Both the position numbers and the translations under genes were made by a program. The notes under the pieces were generated by a model, which saw only the letters and a list, made by a program, of their open reading frames with translations, searched no databases and had not been told where the DNA came from. DNA of 61,308 nucleotides from the NCBI RefSeq assembly GCF_030150155.1, contig NZ_JASLGR010000025.1:1-61308 (forward strand). The letters run 5' to 3'. Each line of letters opens with the position of its first letter. Position 1 is the stretch's first letter. Below are positions 10,265 to 17,097 of this stretch, piece after piece. Source of the stretch: Nocardioides sp. Lineage in GTDB: Bacteria > Actinomycetota > Actinomycetes > Propionibacteriales > Nocardioidaceae.

Positions 10265-11611
10265 TCAGACCTCGTCGAGGAAGCGGTCGAAGACCCGCGC
10301 ACCGAACTCGAGCGCGTCGACCGGCACCCGCTCGTCCACCCCGTGGAACAGTCCGGTGAAGTCGAGGTCGTCGGGCAGGCGCAGCGGGGCGAAGCCGTAG
10401 CCCTTGATGCCCAGCTTGCCGAAGTGCTTGGCGTCGGTGCCCGCCGAGAGCAGGTACGGCGCCACCGCGGCGCCCGGGTCCTCGGCCAGCAGCGAGCGGG
10501 TCATCGCCCGGGCGATGGCGGTGCCGTCGTACGGCGACTCCCACGGGTGCTGGTGGGAGAGGAACTCCATCTCGATGCCCTCCCCGGTGAGCTCGGCCAG
10601 GGTGGCGAAGAAGGCGTCCTCATGGCCGGGAAGGAAGCGCCCGTCGACGTACGCCGTCGCCTCGGTCGGGATCACGTTGACCTTGTAGCCGGCGTCGAGC
10701 ATGGTCGGGTTGGCCACCTGCCGCAGCGTCGCCCCGATCATCCGCGCCGCCGGACCGAACTCGTCGACCAGGGCCTCGGCGTTCTCCGGGGTGGCCTCGA
10801 CGCCGGCGATCTCACCGACCGCGGCCAGCAGCGTCTCCATCGTCGGGGTCAGCGTGACCGGCCAGTCGTGGGCGCCGATCCTCGCGACGGCACCGGCCAG
10901 CCGGGTGACGGCGTTGTCGCCGTTGATCATCGAACCGTGACCTGCGGTGCCACGGGCGGTGAACTTCATCCAGGCCATGCCCTTCTCGGCGGCCTCGATC
11001 AGGTACAGCCGACGGCCACGGATCGTGGTGGAGAAGCCGCCGACCTCGCCGACCGCCTCGGTGACGCCGTCGAAATGCTCGCGCAGGTCCTCCACCAGCG
11101 GCTGGGCGCCGTGGTGACCGCCGGCCTCCTCGTCGGCGGTGAAGGCGAGCAGTACCGGGCGCTTCGGCACCACCCCGGCACGCTGCCGGGCCCGGACCAG
11201 GCTCAGCACCATCGCGTCGAAGTCCTTCATGTCCACAGCACCGCGGCCCCACACGTAGCCGTCGACGATCTCGCCCGAGAACGGGTCGACCTGCCAGTCG
11301 GCGGCCTGGGCCGGCACCACGTCGAGGTGTCCGTGCACGAGCAGGACGTCGTCACGGCTGCCGTCGCCACCCCAGTGCGCCAGCACGTTGGTGCGCCCCG
11401 CAGCGCCCTCGTGCAGCGTGACCTCGATCCCGACCTCGTCGAGCAGCTCGGCGACCCGCTCGGCCGCGGGACGCTCCCCCGGCCCCGAGCCGTCGCCGTA
11501 GTTGCTGGTGTCGATCCGGATCAGCTCCTGGCACAGATCGACCACCTCGGCGGCCGGATCGTAGGAGGCAGCAGTGGCGCCGGAGGCGGGATCGGACACG
11601 GAAGACGACAT
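10265..11611 (-). CDS. M20/M25/M40 family zinc peptidase
   Basis: A 448-residue cytosolic dizinc amidohydrolase/peptidase of the M20 clan (ArgE/DapE/carboxypeptidase G2-like). Metal and catalytic residues are visible: HGHLDVVP (first His and the Asp), RGAVDMKDF (bridging Asp), TADEEAGG (general base Glu and metal Glu) and DAKHFGK (last His). Between them lies a dimerisation lid domain. Actinobacterial homologues are often annotated as dipeptidases, but the substrate cannot be deduced. The ATG at 11611 has TACGGT 6 nt upstream on the minus strand, so it appears leaderless. Confidence 0.9.
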   Translation of the reverse strand: MSSSVSDPASGATAASYDPAAEVVDLCQELIRIDTSNYGDGSGPGERPAAERVAELLDEVGIEVTLHEGAAGRTNVLAHWGGDGSRDDVLLVHGHLDVVPAQAADWQVDPFSGEIVDGYVWGRGAVDMKDFDAMVLSLVRARQRAGVVPKRPVLLAFTADEEAGGHHGAQPLVEDLREHFDGVTEAVGEVGGFSTTIRGRRLYLIEAAEKGMAWMKFTARGTAGHGSMINGDNAVTRLAGAVARIGAHDWPVTLTPTMETLLAAVGEIAGVEATPENAEALVDEFGPAARMIGATLRQVANPTMLDAGYKVNVIPTEATAYVDGRFLPGHEDAFFATLAELTGEGIEMEFLSHQHPWESPYDGTAIARAMTRSLLAEDPGAAVAPYLLSAGTDAKHFGKLGIKGYGFAPLRLPDDLDFTGLFHGVDERVPVDALEFGARVFDRFLDEV

Positions 11612-11676
11612 GGGTCCACCGTAACGGCCCCCGATTCGTGCCGCAGGCCGGGCGCTGCTAACGTTCTATCTGCATC

Positions 11677-11761
11677 GCGCGGGTGGCGGAATAGGCAGAC
11701 GCGCTAGCTTGAGGTGCTAGTCCACGTATAGTGGGTGGGGGTTCAAGTCCCCCCTCGCGCA
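11677..11761 (+). tRNA. tRNA-Leu (anticodon GAG), copy 1
   Basis: An 85-nt class II tRNA. Acceptor GCGCGGG pairs with CTCGCGC (one G-U) followed by discriminator A; CCA is not encoded. The D arm, the anticodon stem CTAGC/GCTAG with loop TTGAGGT (GAG at 11711-11713), the long variable arm CCAC-GTATA-GTGG and the T arm GGGGG-TTCAAGT-CCCCC are all clear. It reads CUC and CUU leucine codons. A hairpin terminator follows 10 nt downstream. The sequence is identical to copy 2, 242 bp further on. Confidence 0.98.
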
Positions 11762-11771
11762 CGCGATGAAG

Positions 11772-11804
11772 AGCCCGTCCTGAGTCTCTCAGGACGGGCT
11801 TTTT
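11772..11804 (+). terminator. intrinsic terminator after tRNA-Leu copy 1
   Basis: A perfect 13-bp stem (11772-11784 with 11788-11800), a 3-nt loop and a run of T at 11800-11804. This is a textbook factor-independent terminator, rare in such GC-rich genomes. From here to 11918 I see nothing beyond the likely promoter region of the second tRNA. Confidence 0.9.
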
Positions 11805-11918
11805 GCTTCCCCTGAGCCCTGCCCGCGGCATGGTTTCCGGGGTGCTTCCGAGTGTTTGCCACGGCGTCGCCCCGCATTCTGCACTTTGCCCAGCCCCTGC
11901 TAGGGTTTCACCATCAAC

Positions 11919-12003
11919 GCGCGGGTGGCGGAATAGGCAGACGCGCTAGCTTGAGGTGCTAGTCCACGTATAGTGGGTGGGGGTTCAAGTCCCCCCTCGC
12001 GCA
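11919..12003 (+). tRNA. tRNA-Leu (anticodon GAG), copy 2
   Basis: Identical over all 85 nt to the copy at 11677 (anticodon GAG at 11953-11955). The flanks differ on both sides except for a few bases, and it has its own, unrelated downstream hairpin, so the two are separate transcription units rather than one tandem transcript. A possible -10 (TAGGGT) lies at 11901-11906, about 12 nt before the gene. Confidence 0.98.
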
Positions 12004-12010
12004 CGTTGAA

Positions 12011-12054
12011 ACGAACGGCCCGACACTGCGATCTCGCGGTGGCGGGCCGTTCGT
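12011..12054 (+). terminator. hairpin terminator after tRNA-Leu copy 2
   Basis: A perfect 12-bp stem: ACGAACGGCCCG at 12011-12022 pairs with CGGGCCGTTCGT at 12043-12054. The 20-nt loop holds a smaller inner pairing. Only a weak T run follows (GATTT), so it may act with reduced efficiency or as an RNA end-protecting hairpin. Confidence 0.75.
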
Positions 12055-12160
12055 GATTTCCGGGCGCCACTGCGGTCTCCGACGCCGGATCCTGCACACA
12101 GCCTGACCGTCCGACGCTCTGTCACGCCGCGGTCCGGCCAGATCCTCTATGGTCGAAGTC

Positions 12161-12736
12161 ATGCGATCGTCTCGGCTCCGCGCCGCCCTGAGCACCCTCA
12201 CCGTCCTGCTGGTCCTGGCTCTCGCTGCCAGTACGACGGCAGGCCCGGCCCAGGCCGCCGGACGGCTGCCGAGCAAGAAGGTCTGGCTGCACGACGTCGC
12301 TGTCGCGATGAAGCCGGCGATCCCCTACCTCAACGACCGGGTCGACCAGGGCGGAAGCAACCTCGCCATCGTGCTCGACATCGACAACACCTCGATCGCC
12401 ACGCACTACGCCTGGCCGCGCCCGGTCAAGGCCACCCTCGCGTTCGCCCAGCGCGCCCACCGGCTCGGGGTGAAGACGTTCTTCGTCACCGGTCGGATGG
12501 ACGCCAACGCCAAGGCGCAGCGCCCCGTGCTGCGCAAGGCCGGCTACTCGATCTCCGGGATCTGCGGTCGCCGCAGCGGTGAGAGCCTGGTGAAGAGCAA
12601 GACCCGGTGCCGCAAGGCCCTGGTCAAGCGTGGCTACACGATCATCGCGTCGGTGGGGAACCTGCCCTCGGACTTCAAGGGCGGCTACTACGAGCGGAAG
12701 TTCGACCTCCCGGACTACGACCATGCCCTGTCCTGA
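12161..12736 (+). CDS. secreted HAD-family (class B-like) acid phosphatase
   Basis: A 191-residue exported protein. The first ~33 residues form a signal peptide (MRSSRLRAAL, a hydrophobic run, then PAQAA). The mature part has the HAD nucleophile motif in VLDIDNTSIATHY, motif II in FFVTGR and a late acidic stretch NLPSDFKGGYYERKFDLP, matching plant-type/class B acid phosphatases. It should act outside the membrane on phosphate esters. The ATG at 12161 is preceded at 7 nt by TATGGT (12148-12153), pointing to a leaderless mRNA; an in-frame start 12 nt upstream would fall inside that box. Confidence 0.88.
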   Translation: MRSSRLRAALSTLTVLLVLALAASTTAGPAQAAGRLPSKKVWLHDVAVAMKPAIPYLNDRVDQGGSNLAIVLDIDNTSIATHYAWPRPVKATLAFAQRAHRLGVKTFFVTGRMDANAKAQRPVLRKAGYSISGICGRRSGESLVKSKTRCRKALVKRGYTIIASVGNLPSDFKGGYYERKFDLPDYDHALS

Positions 12737-12778
12737 CGCCGCGCGTCGCGACCTAGGGCCGGCCGGCGCCAGCGCCGT

Positions 12779-14047
12779 CTAGCGCGAGCTCGCGGCCGCT
12801 GTCGCCGTGCCGGTCGCGGTGCTGGTGGCCGTCGCCGAACCGGTCGCGGTAGCACTGCCGGTCGCAGTCGCACTGCCACTCGCGGTGCTGGACGCTGAGG
12901 GGCACGCAGCCGCTGCCACCACCCGGGCGGGGACGGTGACCGTCACGGTGGCTGTCGCGGTCACCGTGGCCGACCCAGTCGCCGTGGCCGACCCAGTCGC
13001 CGTCGCCGAGCCGGTGGCCGTCGCCGAACCTGTCGCGGTGGCGGAACGAGTCGCGGTCGCAGAGCCCGTCGCGGTCGCAGAGCCCGTCGCCTGACACGAC
13101 GGCGCCTTGGTGGGGTTCTTCACCGGCTCGAACGGGGCCGGACGAGCGTCGAGCCGCACCAGCCGGAGCCGGCCCGCACGCGTGGCCGGGACGGCGATGT
13201 TCTGTGCCAGCACCTGCTTGGTCCGCGGGAGCTGGAGGATGTAAGCGCCGGGGTAGAGCCCGACGAAGCGGGACAGATCGCCGTTGCGGATCGGGGCGGT
13301 CCACCACTGGCCGGTCGCGCGGCTGACCATCGTCGCCCAGATGGTGCCGGTCGCGGGCAGGCCGTTGACCCGCAGGAGACCGACGTACCCACCCGTGCGG
13401 GTGCGCAGTCGAACGGCGACGTTGCGGCCCTTGCCGACCTTGAGCACGCCGACGTAGATGGACTTGCCGGCCCACTGCTTGCGTCGGTCCCAGGTGAAGA
13501 CGGAGTACTTCTGCCCGGCCGGCAGACCTCCGACGGCGAAGCGACCGGCGCGGTCGGCGATGGTCTCGAAGGAGGCGCCGTACTGGCTGACCACCCGCAC
13601 CGTCGCGCGGCGCCCCACCGACGCGGGGCGTCCGACCTTGACCGTGCCGGTGACGAAGGAGCCGCGGCGCATCACGACGTCGCGCTCGATGCTCTGCCCG
13701 GCGCCGACGGTGAAGGTGGCGTCGGTGCGGGCCAGCCGCTTGATGTCCCACGACTGGCGGGTGTCGGAGGCCTGCAGGTGATAGGTGCCGGCCTGGAGGC
13801 CGCCCATCCGGTAGACGCCGCCACTGGTCGAGACCACCGCACGCAGGTAGGTCCAGTCGGCGCTGAACAGGGCGATCCGCACCTTCACCGCGCCGCCGGT
13901 CTTGGCCAGCACGACACCGAAGACGGTCGACGTCCCAGCCGCGACGGACTCCCCCGCCACGGTGCCACCGACCGCCGGCACGAAGGTCGCTGCGACCGCC
14001 ACCACCACTGCTACGACGAAACGCCGCACCATGCCTCCCCTGATCAC
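12779..14047 (-). CDS. exported protein with carboxypeptidase-regulatory-like repeats and an Ala/Thr/Gly/Ser repeat tail
   Basis: A 422-residue protein. Residues 1-35 are a signal peptide (basic start, then a Val/Ala-rich core). Three roughly 80-residue beta-rich units follow, each with a GxYxxGGLxAGxY-like turn (VYRMGGLQAGTYHLQAS, FAVGGLPAGQKYSVF, SRFVGLYPGAYILQL), as in transthyretin-like/carboxypeptidase regulatory-like domains. From about residue 318 the protein becomes a low-complexity tail of SATATG-type hexapeptides, broken once by a short segment with a cysteine. It has no sorting signal or membrane anchor. The GTG at 14047 has TAGATT 6 nt upstream. It is probably a surface or matrix protein; the function is unknown. 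Confidence 0.75.
   Translation of the reverse strand: MIRGGMVRRFVVAVVVAVAATFVPAVGGTVAGESVAAGTSTVFGVVLAKTGGAVKVRIALFSADWTYLRAVVSTSGGVYRMGGLQAGTYHLQASDTRQSWDIKRLARTDATFTVGAGQSIERDVVMRRGSFVTGTVKVGRPASVGRRATVRVVSQYGASFETIADRAGRFAVGGLPAGQKYSVFTWDRRKQWAGKSIYVGVLKVGKGRNVAVRLRTRTGGYVGLLRVNGLPATGTIWATMVSRATGQWWTAPIRNGDLSRFVGLYPGAYILQLPRTKQVLAQNIAVPATRAGRLRLVRLDARPAPFEPVKNPTKAPSCQATGSATATGSATATRSATATGSATATGSATATGSATATGSATVTATATVTVTVPARVVAAAACPSASSTASGSATATGSATATGSATATSTATGTATAAASSR
12797..13093 (-). repeat. 18-bp in-frame coding tandem repeat (ATATGS units)
   Basis: The DNA coding the tail of the neighbouring exported protein consists of degenerate 18-bp units that read Ala-Thr-Ala-Thr-Gly-Ser. About 8 units lie at 12990-13093 and several more at 12797-12890. 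Units differ mostly at third codon positions, so the peptide is kept while the DNA drifts. The two blocks are separated by a unique stretch coding VPARVVAAAACPSAS. Confidence 0.85.
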
Positions 14048-14114
14048 CGGCCCAATCTACGCCGGAGCGACCCGATCCCCCGTGTTAATGGGGGAATCCG
14101 ACTAGAATCGCGCC
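14048..14114. promoter_or_regulatory. divergent leaderless promoters (repeat protein / GH6)
   Basis: A 67-bp interval between two start codons. Minus-strand TAGATT (rc of 14054-14059) is 6 nt before the GTG of the repeat protein, and plus-strand TAGAAT at 14103-14108 is 6 nt before the GTG of the GH6 gene. An AT-richer stretch (GTGTTAATGGGGGAATCC) lies between them. Confidence 0.6.
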
Positions 14115-15122
14115 GTGAGAAGCCAGCCCCGCACGTACGTTCTCGCCGGGCTCCTGGCCACCGCCGGAGTGCTCCTGAGCGCCTGCGGCTCGACCTCCAC
14201 CACGACCTCGTCCGATCCCACGGCCACCTCCACCTCGGCCTCGACCGGCACCGTCACCGCGCCCCCGACCGGCAACCCGTTCACCGGCCGCCAGCTGTGG
14301 GTCGATCCCGACTCCAAGGCCGCTCAGGCCGCCGCCACGGTGAGCGGCCACGACCAGGAGCTGGTCCAGCGCATCGCCGACATCCCCACGGCGGTCTGGC
14401 TGACCCCGGAGAACCTGCCGGTGACGAAGGTCGGCCCCTTCGTCGACTCCGACATCACCCAGGCCGCGGGCCAGCTGCCGGTCTTCGTCGTCTACGGCAT
14501 CCCCGACCGCGACTGCACCGGCTGGCACTCCTCGGGCGGCCTGGACGCCACCAGCTACCTCACCTGGGTGCGTGAGATCGCCGGATCGCTGCGCGATGCC
14601 CCCGTCGTCGTCCTCGAGCCCGACGCGCTGGCCTCGGCGCAGGCCTGCCACCTGGTCGAGCAGCGCGAGCAGCTGCTCTCGGCGGCGATCGACCTGCTCG
14701 CCCCCCATGCCTCCGTGTACGTCGACGCGGGCCACTCCTCCTGGATCGCCCCCGAGACGATGGCGCAGATGCTCTCGGTGGTCGGCGTCGAGCGCGCCCG
14801 CGGCTTCGCGGTGAACGTGTCGAGCTACGGCAGCGACGCCGCCGAGCAGGCGTACGCCGACGCGGTGCGCACCACCCTGCCCGAGACGCACTACGTGATC
14901 GACACCAGCCGCAACGGGCGTGGCGGCAACGGCGACTGGTGCAACCCGACCGGGCAGGCACTCGGCGTGACCCCGGCCGGGACCGGCGACGACAGCGGCC
15001 TCGATGCGCACCTGTGGATCAAGCCCCCCGGTGAGAGCGACGGCACCTGCCACGGCGGCCCCGCAGCGGGCACGTTCTGGACCGAGCGGGCCGTCGAACT
15101 CGCGACGAATGCCGGATGGTGA
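14115..15122 (+). CDS. glycoside hydrolase family 6 lipoprotein (endoglucanase/cellobiohydrolase-like)
   Basis: A 335-residue lipoprotein. The lipobox LSAC (Cys24) ends the signal peptide, and a Ser/Thr-rich tether of about 30 residues follows. The GH6 catalytic domain shows both signatures: VVYGIPDRDC (residues 125-134, with the conserved Asp133) and VVLEPDALA (Asp170, equivalent to the catalytic acid), plus WIKPPGESDG near the end. GH6 enzymes cleave beta-1,4-glucan with inversion. No carbohydrate-binding module is present, so it acts tethered to the cell rather than as a free cellulase. Start GTG with TAGAAT 6 nt upstream. It lies 55 bp before the response regulator and close to an operon with a processive glycosyltransferase, which fits a role in trimming a self-made glucan. 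Confidence 0.9.
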   Translation: MRSQPRTYVLAGLLATAGVLLSACGSTSTTTSSDPTATSTSASTGTVTAPPTGNPFTGRQLWVDPDSKAAQAAATVSGHDQELVQRIADIPTAVWLTPENLPVTKVGPFVDSDITQAAGQLPVFVVYGIPDRDCTGWHSSGGLDATSYLTWVREIAGSLRDAPVVVLEPDALASAQACHLVEQREQLLSAAIDLLAPHASVYVDAGHSSWIAPETMAQMLSVVGVERARGFAVNVSSYGSDAAEQAYADAVRTTLPETHYVIDTSRNGRGGNGDWCNPTGQALGVTPAGTGDDSGLDAHLWIKPPGESDGTCHGGPAAGTFWTERAVELATNAGW

Positions 15123-15140
15123 GTCAGATCCTCCCCAAAA

Positions 15141-15154
15141 CTGTCGATTGACAG
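15141..15154. promoter_or_regulatory. inverted repeat upstream of the response regulator
   Basis: CTGTCGATTGACAG: two 5-bp arms around 4 nt, flanked by AAAA and a TTT-containing stretch, ending 11 nt before the TAGGCT -10 box (15166-15171). This position is typical of a regulator site. Which protein binds is unknown; autoregulation by the response regulator is a guess. Confidence 0.45.
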
Positions 15155-15177
15155 GATTTCTGGCCTAGGCTTGGAGC

Positions 15178-16254
15178 ATGGTTTCTGAGCGCAAGCTTGC
15201 CGTGATCATCGAGGATGATCCCGACGTGCGGAACCTCCTCCGCACCGTCCTCACCCAGAGTGGCTTCGAGACCGTCCTCACCTCCAACGGCGAGGACGGC
15301 GTTGCTGCGGTGCGGATGCACGAGCCCGTGCTGACCACCCTGGACGTCTCGATGCCCGGCATGGACGGCATGGCCGCCGCTGCCGCGATCCGTGAGTTCA
15401 GCGACACCTACATCATCATGATCACGGCCCAGGACGAGGAGATCGACATCATCTCCGGTCTCAACGCCGGGGCCGACGAGTACCTCTCCAAGCCGTTCCG
15501 TCCGCGCGAGCTCCGGGCCCGGATCGCCAGCCTGCTGCGCCGGCCGCGGGGCGCTCACCCGGCCGAGGCCGAGGGCCAGGCCGACGACGGCCTGTGGCAC
15601 CGCCCGACCGACTCCGCGGAGCGGGCGACCGAGCAGCCCGCCCCGGCGCTGGTCCAGCAGCCCGCCTTCACCCGCACCCCGCTGCCCCAGCAGGTCCACG
15701 TCGAGCAGCAGCCGGCCCCGGTGACGCCGTACGTTCCCGAGCAGCGTCCCTTGGAGGCGCCGGTGCCGCAGTCGTTCCAGCAGCCGGTCTACGAGCGGCC
15801 CGCTCCGCCGCAGCGTCCCGCCTACGAGCAGCAGACCTACGAGCAGCCCACGCAGGTCCGCGCCGGGGTCGCCTTCGACGCCCAGGCTCCGGCAGTCTCG
15901 CCGGCCGCCGGTCAGTCGTTCGCGACCACCGAGGGCGTCTACGCCTACAACGGCCTCGAGCTCACGGTCAGCACCGGCCAGGTGGTGGCCGCCGGCCGTG
16001 CGGTCGACCTCGACCGTGACGAGTTCGACCTGCTCCGCACCCTGATGTCGACCGGTCGTCGGGTCCGCAGCAAGGCCGATCTGGTCCTCGCCGCCCGTGG
16101 CGAGTCGTACGTGACGTCGTACTTCGTCACCGAGCAGGACAAGCGGCACATCGACCGCCAGATCTCCTCACTGCGGCGCAAGCTCAACGACGACCTCGAG
16201 CCGGGGCGCTGGATCGAGACGGTCGCAGGGGTCGGCTACAGGATGGCTGCCTGA
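15178..16254 (+). CDS. OmpR/PhoB-type response regulator with long Pro/Gln-rich linker
   Basis: A 358-residue protein. The receiver domain (1-122) has the acidic pair Asp13/Asp14, phospho-acceptor Asp56 (TLDVSMPGMDG), Thr83 and Lys105 (YLSKPFRP), so it looks active. The winged-helix DNA-binding domain (about 253-358) ends with the usual RQISSLRRKL ... VAGVGYRMA pattern. Between them lies a ~130-residue linker rich in Pro, Gln and Glu, whereas family linkers are usually 5-20 residues. The ATG has TAGGCT 6 nt upstream. It converges with the operon carrying the histidine kinase at 19629-21287, which is the most likely partner as no other kinase is in the window. Confidence 0.92.
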   Translation: MVSERKLAVIIEDDPDVRNLLRTVLTQSGFETVLTSNGEDGVAAVRMHEPVLTTLDVSMPGMDGMAAAAAIREFSDTYIIMITAQDEEIDIISGLNAGADEYLSKPFRPRELRARIASLLRRPRGAHPAEAEGQADDGLWHRPTDSAERATEQPAPALVQQPAFTRTPLPQQVHVEQQPAPVTPYVPEQRPLEAPVPQSFQQPVYERPAPPQRPAYEQQTYEQPTQVRAGVAFDAQAPAVSPAAGQSFATTEGVYAYNGLELTVSTGQVVAAGRAVDLDRDEFDLLRTLMSTGRRVRSKADLVLAARGESYVTSYFVTEQDKRHIDRQISSLRRKLNDDLEPGRWIETVAGVGYRMAA

Positions 16255-16269
16255 TCCCCCACGACACCG

Positions 16270-16306
16270 CGAGAGGGCCACGACCGCAACGGTCGTGGCC
16301 CTCTCG
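16270..16306. terminator. bidirectional hairpin between convergent units
   Basis: A perfect 17-bp stem (16270-16286 with 16290-16306) and a 3-nt loop CAA, with no T run on either side. It lies 16 nt after the response-regulator stop and 45 nt from the end of the opposing operon, so it can end both transcripts. Confidence 0.8.
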
Positions 16307-16350
16307 TCGTCTCGGTGCCCGGCCGGGCCGGGATCACCCCTGGATCACAC

Positions 16351-17097
16351 TCAGTTGGCGTCGATCGCGATCGGGAGGACCCGGGTCGGCTGGTCGCTCT
16401 TGTAGATGAAGATCGGCATCTTCTCTTCGATCGTGTCCTGCACGTAGGTCTTGTCGCCGGCCTTCTTCTGCACCCAGACGTGGAACTTGAAGTCCAGGGT
16501 GACCTGGGTGGTGTCCTCGGGCAGGTCGCCGATCACCTGGTTGCGGACCTCGAGTGAGCCCTTGGGCGAGGTGATCATCTGGCCGTACTTGGCCGAACGC
16601 AGCGGGCTGGGGTCGAGGGTGATGTCCAGCGGCGAGGAGTCCAGGGAGTACGGCGCCGTGCTCAGGCCGCTCGACGAGTTCGACGCCGAGGAGATCTCGA
16701 CCCGGGACAGGTAGACCTTGCGCTTGGTGTGGAACGGGTCGCGCAGGGCCCGGTCCAGGTCGTAGGCCTGGAAGGTGAAGGTGAAGTACTTGTTGCCCCG
16801 CGGATACCACTCGTGGGTGCGCGGGGTCGCCTTCGTCGGGTACACCGTCATCACGAAGTCGACGCCGGTCGAGGAGGTGTGGGTCTCGAACGTGCCGTCG
16901 CGGGTGAAGGCGGAGTACACCTCCTCGATCTTCGAGTGGGTCTTGTACGGGTCGGCCGCGGTGGTGACCTCGTCGCCGGCACCGGTGCCGACCGACCCCG
17001 ACGAACCGGTGCCCGACGAGCCGATCGCCTCGCAGGCGGTGGCCAGCGGGAGCGTGAGACAGAGCGCCGCAGCGGCGGCGAGACGACGAGTGATCAT
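16351..17097 (-). CDS. novel lipoprotein, last gene of the sensor-glycosyltransferase operon
   Basis: A 248-residue protein with a lipoprotein signal (LPLATAC, Cys22), a Ser/Gly linker of about 20 residues and then a soluble domain rich in aromatic and charged residues (THEWYPRGNKYFTFTFQAYD, DFKFHVWVQKKAGDK). I do not recognise the family. Its ATG overlaps the stop of the glycosyltransferase gene as ATGA, so it is translationally coupled to it. By position it could help secretion, tethering or modification of the polymer made by the glycosyltransferase; that is inference from context. Confidence 0.8.
   Translation of the reverse strand: MITRRLAAAAALCLTLPLATACEAIGSSGTGSSGSVGTGAGDEVTTAADPYKTHSKIEEVYSAFTRDGTFETHTSSTGVDFVMTVYPTKATPRTHEWYPRGNKYFTFTFQAYDLDRALRDPFHTKRKVYLSRVEISSASNSSSGLSTAPYSLDSSPLDITLDPSPLRSAKYGQMITSPKGSLEVRNQVIGDLPEDTTQVTLDFKFHVWVQKKAGDKTYVQDTIEEKMPIFIYKSDQPTRVLPIAIDAN

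Noticed and set aside
11677..12003. tRNA duplication as an integration (att) site
   Set aside because: The whole tRNA is duplicated, only 157 bp lie between, and no integrase or phage gene is near.
11900..12276. Two minus-strand frames across the second tRNA (with words like GGLEPPPTIRGLAP and ARGDLNPHPLYVD)
   Set aside because: They are antisense reads of the tRNA gene, a well-known source of false proteins in databases.
12807..13094. Plus-strand frame of repeated VAVAEP units
   Set aside because: It is the mirror of the SATATG repeat coding DNA on the other strand, and has no start signal or family.
15148..15153. TTGACA as -35 of the response regulator
   Set aside because: It lies only 12 nt from the -10 box instead of 16-18, and is better explained as half of an inverted repeat.
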